Position numbers and translations under genes: made by a program
Assembly (NCBI RefSeq): GCF_009002475.1
Contig: NZ_AP019860.1
Location: forward strand, 6,090,501-6,154,500
DNA from: Candidatus Uabimicrobium amorphum
GTDB taxonomy: Bacteria; Planctomycetota; Uabimicrobiia; Uabimicrobiales; Uabimicrobiaceae
Reading direction: 5' to 3'
Length of the DNA: 64,000 bases
Shown: in pieces, positions 1 to 9,435 of the stretch
How positions within the stretch are numbered: the stretch's first letter is position 1
Layout: each line of letters opens with the position of its first letter
The notes under the pieces: model-generated
The model's database searches: none
What the model was told of the DNA's origin: nothing
The model's input: the letters and a program-made list of their open reading frames with translations, nothing else

Positions 1-2230
1 TTAGGTATATTTTGGTGACAATGGCGTTTTTCGCAAGCGCAATATCAAACCAACCTTTGGCTTTTTTTATGTTTTGTTTTGCCTCTTGGGGGGAAATCAT
101 CGCTCTTTGTAAATAAATGAGTACCATTTCCAGTAAACCGTATACATCGTTTGACACAATCGATTTTTGGGCAATGTAATAGCGACCTAATTTCCGCAAT
201 ACAAAGCTTTTTTCTATGTGAGCTGTTTTTAACGCTGGCTGTTTTTTTATGACCTTGTTTAAATATTTCAAACTTTCTTCATAGTATTTTTCGTTGTTTT
301 CTTCTTGCCCAAGCATTTTATATTGCAACGCTTTGAAGAGAAAAAAGTAAGCGTTTTTTCCTTGTTTGGGGAAATGTTTCACAAACTCTTTTACTGTAGC
401 GCGTGATTTTGTTTGATCGCTGAGCAAAAGGGCACTCTGGTAGCCCATAAGTATCGCTTCGTGTGCTTTTGGGTTGAGTTTGACAGCTTGGCGAAATTTG
501 TCGATGGCCGTTTGTAGGTGCTTCTCGTTTTGTTCTTTTTGGAAAAATAATAAATATGCTTTGCCCCACACAACATATGGTCTACTATCTCTAGAAGCGA
601 TAATCATGAGGTTGCCGAAAAGAAAATCGATTTCTTTAATCGAGTCCATCTCTTCTGGTAAAACCCCCGATTGAATGTGGTAAGGAAGAGACCATACCTT
701 CATACGAATATCAGAATAATCGTTGCCACCCCTCCGATTTTGCCATTTCCTCATATTTTCTTGCCAATTTTGCCCCCAATTTTGCCCAAACGGTTGCTTT
801 GTGTTTCCGTCTTTTGTCTTGAGTTCTTTTATTTTGTTTTGAGCCTCTTTTAGTTCCTTGCGTGACTTGGCAAGTAGCTTATTTTCCATGGCGGCTCTGT
901 CTCGATCCCTTTGTTCGATAACTAAAGCTTTTTTTTCGGCCTTTTCCCTTTTCTCATCGGCCTTTTTTCTTTCCTCATCAGCCGTTTTTTTGGCAAGGGT
1001 TATTTTTTCTATTTTTGCTAGGGCATCGCGCTTTTCTTTTTCTATTTTTGTAATGAGTGAGCTTTGATGCCATATATAAACTAACATAGAGACAATGGTA
1101 ATGGCAAAAAAACTAGCGATAGATACCTGTTTATTTTGACGGATCCATTTTGTTCGCGAGGTTTTTACACTTGCTTTAATTGCCGCTCCTTCGAGATAGC
1201 GTTCTAAATCTTGCGCCATCTCTAAAGCACTACTGTAGCGATCTTTTTTCTTTTTCTGTAGACACTTTAGGGCGATATTCTCTAAGTCTTGCGGAATATT
1301 CTTATTGATTTCTCGTGGGTGTGTTGGCTGAACGTTTGTTACGCGATATAGAACGTCCATAGTGTTGTTGCCGGGAAAAGGAACTTGTCCGGTAATCATT
1401 TCATATAGTGTGGCCCCTAAACTGTATATATCCGCTTTTTCGTCAATACGGCTATTTTTCCCTGAAATTTGTTCAGGAGCCATGTACGCCGGTGTCCCAT
1501 TGATTTGTCCTGTTTTGGAAAGCCGTGTTCCTCCGCGAATGGCTTTGGCCAAACCAAAGTCCGTTAAAAAGGGTTCGGATATTTGGTTGAGCATGATATT
1601 GTCTGGTTTGATGTCGCGGTGAATAATATTGTGTTCGTGGGCATAGTGCACTGCCTGGGCTACTTTAGTCATAATGCGCGCGGCTTTGCGTGAGTTGATG
1701 CGTTTCTCTTTGTCGAGTACATCTGCCAAAGACCAGCCACCGATGTAGTCCATGGTGTAAAAGTGATTGTTTTTGTCTCTTCCCACTTCGTAAATACCAA
1801 CAATATTTGGGTGGTTTAATTGCGAAATTGCCTGTGCTTCGCGATAAAAGCGTTTAATGGTGAGATCATTTGCCATTGTCCCTGCCGAGAGAACTTTTAA
1901 GGCAAGTTCACGGTCCCATTCCAGGTCTCGAACTAAAAATACCTGCCCAAAATTTCCTTCGCCCAACTTGCGCATGATTTGGTAACGTCCTATGCGGTGT
2001 GCTGTGATCGGCCTTTTCTGTGTTTCTTTTAATAGGTCATTCGTTTCGCTGAGAATTCTAGTTTTATCATCTTTCCCAGCTTTTAAATGCGCATTACTTT
2101 GTCCAAATGTCTCATTACCATTGCCGCGATTGCGGTGTTGCGTTTTTTCTGTTTTCAAGAGGGCTTTTTGTGTAATGGACAGCGTTTTATCGTCTTTGCC
2201 AATGCCTTGCGGTTTACCTGAGTTATCCAT
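1..2230 (-). CDS. Transmembrane Ser/Thr protein kinase with TPR-like C-terminus (3' end outside window)
   Basis: Frame is open from ATG at 2230 to the window edge with no stop, so the gene is partial (at least 743 residues). A Thr/Lys/Asp-rich disordered leader (1-80) repeats a KDDKT motif. The kinase domain (about 83-345) has the glycine loop LGEGNFGQVF, catalytic HRDIKPDN near residue 202, a DFG-type metal site (DFGLAK) and APE (MAPEQ), so it looks active. One membrane segment lies near 363-382. It is followed by a charged K/E coiled coil (385-450) and an alpha-helical, TPR-like region that probably lies outside the cytoplasm. Architecture is that of planctomycete PknB-type receptor kinases. 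The start is supported by AGGAGAG just upstream. The 3' part and the ligand are unknown. Confidence 0.93.
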   Translation of the reverse strand, partial: MDNSGKPQGIGKDDKTLSITQKALLKTEKTQHRNRGNGNETFGQSNAHLKAGKDDKTRILSETNDLLKETQKRPITAHRIGRYQIMRKLGEGNFGQVFLVRDLEWDRELALKVLSAGTMANDLTIKRFYREAQAISQLNHPNIVGIYEVGRDKNNHFYTMDYIGGWSLADVLDKEKRINSRKAARIMTKVAQAVHYAHEHNIIHRDIKPDNIMLNQISEPFLTDFGLAKAIRGGTRLSKTGQINGTPAYMAPEQISGKNSRIDEKADIYSLGATLYEMITGQVPFPGNNTMDVLYRVTNVQPTHPREINKNIPQDLENIALKCLQKKKKDRYSSALEMAQDLERYLEGAAIKASVKTSRTKWIRQNKQVSIASFFAITIVSMLVYIWHQSSLITKIEKEKRDALAKIEKITLAKKTADEERKKADEKREKAEKKALVIEQRDRDRAAMENKLLAKSRKELKEAQNKIKELKTKDGNTKQPFGQNWGQNWQENMRKWQNRRGGNDYSDIRMKVWSLPYHIQSGVLPEEMDSIKEIDFLFGNLMIIASRDSRPYVVWGKAYLLFFQKEQNEKHLQTAIDKFRQAVKLNPKAHEAILMGYQSALLLSDQTKSRATVKEFVKHFPKQGKNAYFFLFKALQYKMLGQEENNEKYYEESLKYLNKVIKKQPALKTAHIEKSFVLRKLGRYYIAQKSIVSNDVYGLLEMVLIYLQRAMISPQEAKQNIKKAKGWFDIALAKNAIVTKIYL

Positions 2231-2268
2231 CTCTCTCTCCTGATTGCACACGAAAATTTTTAGTTCTT

Positions 2269-2404
2269 TGGAACTACATAACAAAATGGTTTTGTAATTT
2301 TGATCGTAAGTCGTAGTACTTCAAAATATTACACGACCAAATTGTACACTTGCAACTGCAAATTTGAAGTGGTTTTATTTTGATAAAACCACAGCCTGTT
2401 GTGG
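2269..2404 (+). repeat. Structured intergenic repeat, copy 1
   Basis: About 136 bp with a second copy at 26976-27109 (roughly 80% identical by eye, starting TGGAACTACA). Hairpins seen: ACAAAA-TGG-TTTTGT (2281-2295), TTGC-AACT-GCAA, a perfect 10-bp stem GTGGTTTTAT-TTTG-ATAAAACCAC (2369-2392), and an overlapping alternative stem CCACA/TGTGG. It lies between two minus-strand genes, just upstream of the kinase starting at 2230. It could be a small RNA, a leader/terminator element or a MITE remnant. Confidence 0.7.
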
Positions 2405-2421
2405 AATTTGTAAATTCTATA

Positions 2422-3102
2422 CTAACATAGTGATTGGATAAACTCAAATGCCGTCTCCGCCGCCTCATCGTAAATATTTTTTTCACTTTTACGCGAGCGT
2501 TTTAATATTTTAAAACTGTGGTCTGCCGTATCTAAAAGATGCAGAGAGATATATTGCGCGTGTTCAGCACAAACGGATTGCAATAGATCTAGTTGTGCGA
2601 GTTTGTCGCGTGTTCCGGAAAGAAATAACATCGGTTTTTGTATTTGGGCAAAATGCTGTGCTCTTTTCGTGTCTGGCTTTCCAGAAGGATGTAGAGGAAA
2701 TGAAAAAAATATTAGGCCACAAAGATCCTCGATACTTTTTTCTGCACAGTATAGAGATGTCATTCTTCCACCAAAAGAGTGGCCACCGGCAAATAAGGGA
2801 AGATTTTTTTGTAAACTTCGCGCTTTGTCGATTGCTGCCTGTACGGTTGCCAAAGAAACACTTTGTGCGTCGCGCCCACCGCCGCGCTCCATAAAAGGAA
2901 ATTGGTAGCGAAATGTGGCGATTTTGTTACTCTCAAGACTCTGGGCAATGTCCTCCATGTGTTTATGACGCATACCAGCTCCTGCACCGTGTCCCAAAAC
3001 AATCATTGCGATGGCGTCTTTGGGTACACACAACAAAAAAGAAACCTCACCTTTGTCTTTTGTCGCGAGAAACATACCTTCTGTATATTTTGCTTTTGTC
3101 AT
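2422..3102 (-). CDS. Alpha/beta hydrolase, KANL3/Tex30-like family
   Basis: A 226-residue cytoplasmic protein covering a single alpha/beta hydrolase domain. It has an oxyanion-strand motif GHGAGAGM near residue 35, nucleophile elbow GHSFGG near 108, an acid candidate in SGTRD near 172 and the histidine in ADHSF near 195, which together make a complete Ser-Asp-His triad. The HGAGAGMRH start is characteristic of the Tex30/KANL3-like hydrolases, whose bacterial members have no settled substrate. ATG at 3102 is preceded by AGGAG at a good distance. It is followed on the same strand by a repeat element and the kinase gene, and probably is an independent transcription unit. Esterase or dienelactone-hydrolase-type activity is only a family-level guess. 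Confidence 0.88.
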   Translation of the reverse strand: MTKAKYTEGMFLATKDKGEVSFLLCVPKDAIAMIVLGHGAGAGMRHKHMEDIAQSLESNKIATFRYQFPFMERGGGRDAQSVSLATVQAAIDKARSLQKNLPLFAGGHSFGGRMTSLYCAEKSIEDLCGLIFFSFPLHPSGKPDTKRAQHFAQIQKPMLFLSGTRDKLAQLDLLQSVCAEHAQYISLHLLDTADHSFKILKRSRKSEKNIYDEAAETAFEFIQSLC

Positions 3103-3173
3103 GTTGGACTCCTGGAGAAAATTTTCCTACGCAAATTATTGAGTAATAAGGATTTAAAATGTACACTGTTTCA

Positions 3174-3202
3174 TTGTAGTCATTTTTATTATAATGTATA
3201 AT
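3174..3202 (+). promoter_or_regulatory. Predicted sigma-70-type promoter for the PhoD-like gene
   Basis: TTGTAG (3174-3179), a 17-bp spacer, then a perfect TATAAT (3197-3202). It would give a leader of about 70 nt before the ATG at 3279. It sits in the divergent spacer between the hydrolase and phosphatase genes. Confidence 0.5.
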
Positions 3203-3278
3203 TATATTTTTCATAAAGCAATACTCACAAATAAATATGTTTGGTTACAATTACTATACAAAAAAAAGGAGAATAAAG

Positions 3279-4715
3279 ATGAGGACGCTGCTGTGCATTC
3301 TGATGAGTAGTGTTTTGATTTTTGGTGACGCAAAGCAAGAGCTTGTGATCAGTGGACCCGTTGTAGGTATTCCTTTGCCAATGGCGGTTGATGGAGACTT
3401 GTTTTCGTGCAAGGTATCCATTCACGTCGGTGAAAATGCGACGAAGAGAGCTTTACAGATAGACTACCGTGAAGAAAATAGTGATAGTGTTCGCCAAGTA
3501 ACAATGCAAAGATTATCACGTCCTAAGTTTTATACAACACCAGCCCCTTATATCTCTACCTTGACAGAGCTAAAACCTGCGACGAAATATATGTACGAAG
3601 TGAAAATCGATGGTAAGTCGGCAAGCGAACCTATCCAAGGAAGTTTTACGACTCCTCCTACTTCAAACAACGTGAAGCCTTTTGGTGTGGCAATGGTTTC
3701 CTGCGTAAAATACAAGCATGACTCTATCCAAACCGCTTGGAATGATGTTCTCGCGCAAAAGCCCGACTTTTCGATGATACTCGGCGACAGCGTTTACGCA
3801 GACACTACCGATCATGGAGAGTTGTGGAAGTATCATATTCAGCAACGTAGCGTGGCCAATTTCCGCAAATTTTTGGCGCAATCTCCCGTGGCCACATTGT
3901 GGGATGACCATGATTATGGTCCAAATAATTCCGATGGCTCTGCGATAGGTAAAGAACATTCGTTGGCTTCTTTCCGTGAAGTATGGTGGACAAATCCAGG
4001 ACACGGTACCAAAGACATTCTGGGTACTTTCTATCGTTTCACATGGGGAAATGTACATTTTTTTGTTTTAGATGGCCGTTACTACCGCAGCAAACCTTTT
4101 TCTGGCAAAACAATGTTGGGCGCTAAGCAATTGGAATGGATCACTAATGAGCTAAAAGCACAGCAAAAACAAGACGAAATGAATAATACCTCTTCGTTTA
4201 AAGTTCTTATTTCGGGTAGTGTGCTTGCCGAAAATCCTTTCGACGGTTGGTATGCCTACGAAGAAGAACGTGCGAAATTATTTCAAACCATTATGGAAAA
4301 CAACATTGGGGGAGTCATTTATTGCAGCGGTGATGTCCACAATTCTTTTATCACCAAACACAAAATCAAATACAATGGCTCATACCCTATCTACGAAGTT
4401 GTTTCCAGCGGTGTGGCCAACAAGCATTTTATCTATGGTGATACAAAAAGCTTTGCCATGTTGAATTTCGACACCTCAGACAGTAATTGGCAAAATCACA
4501 AATTACAGATTAAAATTCACGGAGACAAGGATTATTTACTGTTTATTAACAGCGAAGAAAATCTTGCCTTGACGCATTTACAAGTAAAACCAGGAATGAA
4601 AAATGAAGGGAAGGCAAAATTTTTGTACTCTAAGAAGAGTAAAGAGTACGAATGGCGTCAAAAAGTGAACAAACTAGACTCTGAATTTAGTGGAGTTATT
4701 GTCGAAGATAAATAG
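3279..4715 (+). CDS. Exported PhoD-like metallophosphatase (alkaline phosphatase D family)
   Basis: 478 residues. The ATG at 3279 is chosen over an in-frame upstream ATG (3237) because AAGGAGA lies 7 bases before it and it begins directly with a signal peptide (MRTLLCILMSSVLIFGDA). An N-terminal beta-sandwich of the PhoD_N/fibronectin type (about 20-125) is followed by a calcineurin-like phosphoesterase fold. That fold is marked by SCVKY, MILGDSVYAD, LWDDHDYGPN, LDGRYYR, ISGS and YCSGDVHNS, which supply the metal ligands expected in PhoD enzymes. The likely role is hydrolysis of phosphate mono- or diesters in the periplasm for phosphate supply; substrate is not deducible. A strong promoter lies upstream and a bidirectional stem-loop downstream, so it is probably monocistronic. 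Confidence 0.9.
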   Translation: MRTLLCILMSSVLIFGDAKQELVISGPVVGIPLPMAVDGDLFSCKVSIHVGENATKRALQIDYREENSDSVRQVTMQRLSRPKFYTTPAPYISTLTELKPATKYMYEVKIDGKSASEPIQGSFTTPPTSNNVKPFGVAMVSCVKYKHDSIQTAWNDVLAQKPDFSMILGDSVYADTTDHGELWKYHIQQRSVANFRKFLAQSPVATLWDDHDYGPNNSDGSAIGKEHSLASFREVWWTNPGHGTKDILGTFYRFTWGNVHFFVLDGRYYRSKPFSGKTMLGAKQLEWITNELKAQQKQDEMNNTSSFKVLISGSVLAENPFDGWYAYEEERAKLFQTIMENNIGGVIYCSGDVHNSFITKHKIKYNGSYPIYEVVSSGVANKHFIYGDTKSFAMLNFDTSDSNWQNHKLQIKIHGDKDYLLFINSEENLALTHLQVKPGMKNEGKAKFLYSKKSKEYEWRQKVNKLDSEFSGVIVEDK

Positions 4716-4725
4716 TGAAAAATGC

Positions 4726-4757
4726 CACGTTCGCGAAAGTAAATCTTCGCGAATGTG
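4726..4757. terminator. Stem-loop between convergent genes
   Basis: A 12-bp stem (one G-U) around TTCGCGAA with an 8-base loop. It lies 11 bases after the phosphatase stop and before the convergent stop at 4840. There is no U-tract on either strand, so it may be a weak or Rho-assisted terminator. Confidence 0.5.
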
Positions 4758-4839
4758 ACCTATAAGCGAGTGCTATGGAACATTAATTTGTGAAAGCTGC
4801 TTAGGTATGTGTTGATTTTTCGAGCGGCTAATGTGTATT

Positions 4840-6342
4840 TTATAATTTTGTCAATGGAAACACTACGCGAAAACCCGTTACCTCGTCGGTAGTCGAAGAC
4901 CAACGCCTCATTCTCATCGAAACACGACAATCTTTCACTTTGTCATTCCGCCAACTTCCGCCGCGAATTTCGCGATACGATCCGTCGCCAAACTTGGGAG
5001 CGGTGTCTGGCTTTCCCGAGTAGTGATAGTACTCTGTCTGGCACCATTCCTGAACATTCCCCAACATATCGTAAAGGCCATAAGCATTTGGTTTTTTTTG
5101 ACCAACCTTATGGAGTACTTGTTGGGGTTTTCCCTTGATGGTATGTAAGATATTATACCACACATAATCGTTTATATTGTGCGGATCTTCTCCCCAATAA
5201 AAAGAAGTCTGTGTACCTCCGCGACAGGCATATTCCCACTGCTTTGCTGTTGGCAAATCCAAGCCGACGGTGTCACAAAACTTTCGCGCATCGTCCCACG
5301 AAACTTGGTTGATGGGAAACAGTGGATTTTTATCTCGTGCTCGATTGACCATAAACTTTTCCCACACTTGCTGCGTTACTTCGTATTTGGACATGAGAAA
5401 AGGGGTAACTTCCACATAGTGTTGCGGAGCTTCATTGCTGTACCCTGTTTCGCTTCCCATCATAAAACTGCCACCTGGAATGAGAACAAACTGTAGTCCT
5501 GTTGGTTGATGTTCGTACTCTGCGATTTGGTGTTTGACCTCACCGCATGTATAGGTTGTACTTTTTACAAAAGTAAATTGCGCTGGAATCTCAAAGTGGT
5601 TACTTCGTTTGTTTGCCATCCATAACAAAGGTGCGAGTAACAAAAACAATACAAGAATGGCAATGTTTTGTCGTTTCGGCCGTTTGGAGTTTTGCAGTGA
5701 TTGCTTCAGTAATGTGTAGTCGTTACGATTGCAGGATATAATCACGGGTTTGTCGTGCTTTTGTGTTGTGATCTTAGCGAATACTTTTTGCGATAGAGGT
5801 ATCTTTATTGCGGCAATGTCTCTATCACACAATTCTTGGTAAAGAAGCTGTGCATCACATTTGTGGAGGACCAGTGCCAGCGCGTTATTTTTTACAGCGG
5901 CCAACCATTTGTGATACAGAGATTGTTTGGATAACGTTTCGTCCTCGTTGGTGACTTTTTCTAAAATCACATTTTGCAAAGCAAATTGCTTTTCTTGAGG
6001 CACAAGTGCGCAAGAGACAAAAATTTTTCCTGTAATTGTTGTAGGCGCTTTGTACAAAAAAGTGGCCAACAAACAGCAAAGTGCATCGGAATACCCAACG
6101 TCACACATATTCTTGGGAGTGCTCTCAGGTCCTGGGTGAGGGAGTATCTCAAACTGAAAACTATATTGATTTTGCATTTCGGGAGAAAGGCGTTCAAATA
6201 CATAAAAAGCACCGGAATTTTCGCGAAGCGCTGAAATGCCACCGTCTTTACAACTATGATGAGTCGCTTTTTGTAAAGTGACCATCACAACATAAAGATG
6301 CTCATCACTTCCTGTATCAATGGGAAAACCTATTTCCAACAT
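4840..6342 (-). CDS. Lon-protease-like domain / TM / FGE-like fusion protein
   Basis: 500 residues from ATG at 6342 (GAGAG upstream; a TTG at 6360 is also in frame but lacks a site). Residues 1-195 resemble the S16 Lon/ChlI-type proteolytic fold. A segment with [13 protein letters not shown] matches the Lon PKDGPSAG serine region, and [16 protein letters not shown] matches the Lon lysine helix, although the catalytic lysine position appears to be Tyr, so it may be inactive. A membrane segment (about 221-241) is followed by an FGE/SUMF1-fold domain (282-500) with [37 protein letters not shown] and RGGSW. The two copper-binding cysteines of true FGE are absent after RGGSW, so sulfatase activation is unlikely. 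Last gene of a three-gene operon, 4 bases after its neighbour. Confidence 0.82.
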
Positions 6343-6346
6343 GTTG

Positions 6347-7045
6347 TTATCTCTCTTCAAAATCTATAATAACAGAAGATATTCTCGCCACTTTCTCTAG
6401 CTCAATTTTCCAAGCGCCGGCCATGGCGACATCCTTGCCATATAAAACTTCCCGACGGTGATCCTGATACACCAACTCAATATGAATACGACTGCGTAGC
6501 GCAAAACTCCCTCCTTCTAGCGAAATTTCCATATGACCTTGTTTTGTCATCGTAAACTTAAAAGAAATCTCTCCGTATTTTTCTAATAGAAACGGTGGTA
6601 AATTTATTTGAGAAGGAAATCCTTGAGAAATTCCAGCGGCCTTTATTTGAGGAATTTGGCGCTCTTCCCAAGCTCCGCGGCGAAAGATAAAAGGAATACC
6701 CGAACGCATATAAAGTTTTTCGTAAAGCAATTTTTGGTAGGAAGGACTATCTGGAGGAAGTGTAAAATCACATTGCGAAATTCGCCAAAGATCGGGAGTT
6801 GTGTTTTCGCGAAGAATGGGACTTCTGGCTAAACAAAATGGACATGTGAGAAGATGAAATAAAGTTTGGTAGTATTGTGTTTCATATGATGTAGGTAGTT
6901 GCGCACAAAAATGTTGAAGAATCTTCTGGTGTCTATTCACGGGCGTCCACTCTTCGACAATAGAGAACACAAACATCTTTGCTTCAAAATGACGACAATC
7001 AGCACTTAAAATCTTCTCAATGTTCACTTTCACTTCCTTTGGCAA
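6347..7045 (-). CDS. Unknown protein with anti-sigma-type zinc motif (HX3CX2C)
   Basis: Up to 232 residues. The N-terminal half carries HLLTCPFC, the exact H-x3-C-x2-C spacing of zinc-binding anti-sigma (ZAS/zf-HC2) domains, with further upstream Cys/His ([16 protein letters not shown]). The C-terminal half is beta-rich with no recognised family. There is no membrane segment. The start is uncertain: the frame opens at TTG 7045, but AAGGA lies 7 bases before an in-frame GTG at 7027, which I think is more likely. It overlaps the upstream gene's end in either case and ends 4 bases before the Lon-like/FGE gene, so the three are translationally coupled. A cytoplasmic regulatory partner of the membrane protein is inference only. 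Confidence 0.72.
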
Positions 7046-7889
7046 GGATAAAACCTAGTAATCTATCCAATACTTTTTGACATGTTTCACTGTCGCTAGG
7101 CAAATTTTCGGCATCCAACACATCTTTGACGTAAGAGCTAGAGGAAGATGCCTGCAACATAGGCGTTAGAAATTTTTCGATCGTGATATCGAGCATCTTG
7201 TTAAAGGTCTCTTCGTTATAATCTTCGACAATTTCGATATTGTGTTCTTCGCCAATGTCTTCTACCCACTTGGGGTTCCAAACCTTTGTTCCTTTTTTGG
7301 GAGGACTTTTTTTCGCAGGAACAAATGCCATGACTCCATACACAGGTAAATCAGGAGTTGGTAGCAATTGGCGATCAATAAAGTAACAATCTTCCTCGAA
7401 GGTAAAATCAGCCTTTACATACACGGCAAAAGAATAGCTTTGTTTATAGTTAATCGCAGAAAATGTCTCTTTTAGATAATCATCTAACTTTTCCATAGTG
7501 TTGGGAGAAAGCGCGATTTTGCACAACATTTCTTTGAACTTTTGTTGTTTTTTGTAATCCCCAACGAACAAAGTTGTGTCTTTTTCACAAGAACGACACT
7601 TAAAAAAACCACCTTTGCTGACACCTAGTAATGGCTCTTGATTCACACGCAAGAAATCGGCTTTTTTATCAAAAAGTAGAGTTTGCTCCCGCGCAGGTGG
7701 ATCATGAAACTTTACCTGTATGCCTTTTTCATTTTCCTCATCGCAAACGACAATCAAATCCACACGCTCTGCTATGTTGACTTGTTGTGGCCAAATACAA
7801 ACGAAAAGCTCTTCTATATCTAGGCCTTGCGGTATAGAACTACCTATAATGGGTGTCGAAAAATGTATTCTTTTGGGTATTTTTTTCAT
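7017..7889 (-). CDS. Hypothetical cytoplasmic protein, first gene of operon
   Basis: 290 residues, not recognised. No signal peptide or membrane segment. A single CRSC pair (near residue 98) could be half of a metal site. A serine-rich patch (ASSSSS) lies in the last quarter. The sequence alternates beta-like and charged helical stretches, and the termini are acidic. It starts at ATG 7889 with only a weak GAG upstream, divergently from the 8004 gene, and overlaps the following zinc-motif gene. Operon position suggests it works with the HX3CX2C protein and the Lon-like/FGE membrane protein, but no function can be assigned. Confidence 0.7.
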   Translation of the reverse strand: MKKIPKRIHFSTPIIGSSIPQGLDIEELFVCIWPQQVNIAERVDLIVVCDEENEKGIQVKFHDPPAREQTLLFDKKADFLRVNQEPLLGVSKGGFFKCRSCEKDTTLFVGDYKKQQKFKEMLCKIALSPNTMEKLDDYLKETFSAINYKQSYSFAVYVKADFTFEEDCYFIDRQLLPTPDLPVYGVMAFVPAKKSPPKKGTKVWNPKWVEDIGEEHNIEIVEDYNEETFNKMLDITIEKFLTPMLQASSSSSYVKDVLDAENLPSDSETCQKVLDRLLGFILAKGSESEH

Positions 7890-8003
7890 CTCAACAAACT
7901 CTATAAAAATTTCTACTCAACCGTAGTTGAGAAAACCTTGTAGTGAACCAACATGTTTTACAAAATTTCAAAAATTTTTGCACATAGTTAAGGAAATGAC
8001 AAG

Positions 8004-9308
8004 ATGAAAATGAAAATACCCGTCTTTTGTTTTATGCTGGCGTGCGCTTTACACGCACAAGATTTACACCTAATGGTAAGGATAAAACTAGAAAAAGTAG
8101 AGAAGTATATCCAAAAAGCACAAAACTCTTATAACCTAAGTTCTAGCTACGACAATAAATACAAATTGCGCTACATGAAAAAATACGTAACCGAAGCCGA
8201 AAAACATTGGAAACAAATGTTCGAGTGGAACAAAGGACGTATCGACAAAAATCACCCAAAATTACAAAAAACAAAACATAAGATGGAAGACATTTATCGC
8301 AAGATGCAGACATTGCAAGCCCCTCCTGCAATCAAAAGTCAGACAACCGCGACAAACAACTACAAAGGAGAACAACAAGATTTGCAAAAGCTACGAAAGG
8401 TAGTGGAGCAATATCACAATCTTTTAAAGAAAGCATGGTCTTCTGCGAGTTATTTATCTGCCAGTAAACAGGATGTCGACTATGTACGCGAAGTAACAGA
8501 CAACATGAACCGCAGTTTGATAGACGCGCGGGAAATAGTCGCCCATATTCGCCAACAAGTTTCCCCGCAAGCGCTCTCTGGTTTGGGAGTGGGAGGTGAT
8601 ATTGAAACCTATTGTCGTCTAATCGAAGGGCTTTCGCAAGATTGGCAAAACCGTGTAAATGCCGTTAGCGCCGAACATTTTAACGACATACAAATATTCT
8701 TGTCCAGCGCAGATAACTACAAGAAATTGGTCGAAAAATCACGCGTATCATGGCAAAAAAAATCGTATGCGGGCAGTATAAAAGAACAAGCAACAAATAT
8801 CGAAAAACGTCTGGCAATTATCAAGGTTTTGTCTAGTAATAACGCGCATTTTAAAGCGCATTTAGACTTAGTTGCCAAGTACCAAGAACAGGCCTTTCAA
8901 CTACAAAAACTCGCGGCTAAATTACAAGACCAAGTCATTTCTGACGAACGACTGCGTTTACAAAATGCTAAAATCCCCGCTACGAAATACGCGGGAATGA
9001 AATGGTCCGGTATAGCGGAACAAATTTCACAAATATGCACGAAGCAATTTCCAGGACATCGCATAGAACGCGTCGTAATTCGCAGTGATTGGAGTGAAAA
9101 AACAGAGGCGCGATGGCGTCATCACCGCTGGGTTTATGGAACATATCGCTACATAGAAGCGTGGATGTGCAAAACTCATAACAACAAGACTTTAGTGTAT
9201 AGTATTACTCTACGTCGTACGAAGCAAAGCGATGGTGAATGGAGTGATTTGGCGTACTGGAGTATCGGTGATTCTTATCCGATTTTGTTAGAGAATGTAC
9301 ACAAGTGA
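8004..9308 (+). CDS. Exported coiled-coil protein of unknown function
   Basis: 434 residues. An N-terminal signal peptide (MKMKIPVFCFMLACALHA then QD) is followed by mostly alpha-helical, Lys/Gln/Glu-rich sequence with long predicted coiled coils (about 25-110 and 120-330). A C-terminal compact domain (about 335-434) is rich in Trp, Arg and Tyr (WSGIAEQ, HHRWVYGTYRYIE, YWSIGD). The lipobox is poor (MLAC), so cleavage by signal peptidase I is more likely than lipidation. AAGGA lies 10 bases before the ATG. The gene stands alone between a divergent operon and a convergent kinase gene, with a strong stem-loop after its stop. I do not recognise the family. Confidence 0.8.
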   Translation: MKMKIPVFCFMLACALHAQDLHLMVRIKLEKVEKYIQKAQNSYNLSSSYDNKYKLRYMKKYVTEAEKHWKQMFEWNKGRIDKNHPKLQKTKHKMEDIYRKMQTLQAPPAIKSQTTATNNYKGEQQDLQKLRKVVEQYHNLLKKAWSSASYLSASKQDVDYVREVTDNMNRSLIDAREIVAHIRQQVSPQALSGLGVGGDIETYCRLIEGLSQDWQNRVNAVSAEHFNDIQIFLSSADNYKKLVEKSRVSWQKKSYAGSIKEQATNIEKRLAIIKVLSSNNAHFKAHLDLVAKYQEQAFQLQKLAAKLQDQVISDERLRLQNAKIPATKYAGMKWSGIAEQISQICTKQFPGHRIERVVIRSDWSEKTEARWRHHRWVYGTYRYIEAWMCKTHNNKTLVYSITLRRTKQSDGEWSDLAYWSIGDSYPILLENVHK

Positions 9309-9325
9309 ATAGGATTTATTGGAAT

Positions 9326-9354
9326 GCCCACATCGCCTTACAAGCGATGTGGGC
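9326..9354. terminator. Bidirectional terminator-like hairpin
   Basis: A perfect 11-bp stem GCCCACATCGC / GCGATGTGGGC with a 7-base loop, located 17 bases after one stop and about 80 bases before the convergent stop at 9436. There is no long U-tract. Confidence 0.6.
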
Positions 9355-9435
9355 GTCAAAACGAAAGATTTAGCTTGGTAGATATGTCTACCTACAACCT
9401 AACGCGGAGCACTAATTTGTATCTCAAAAGGTGTC

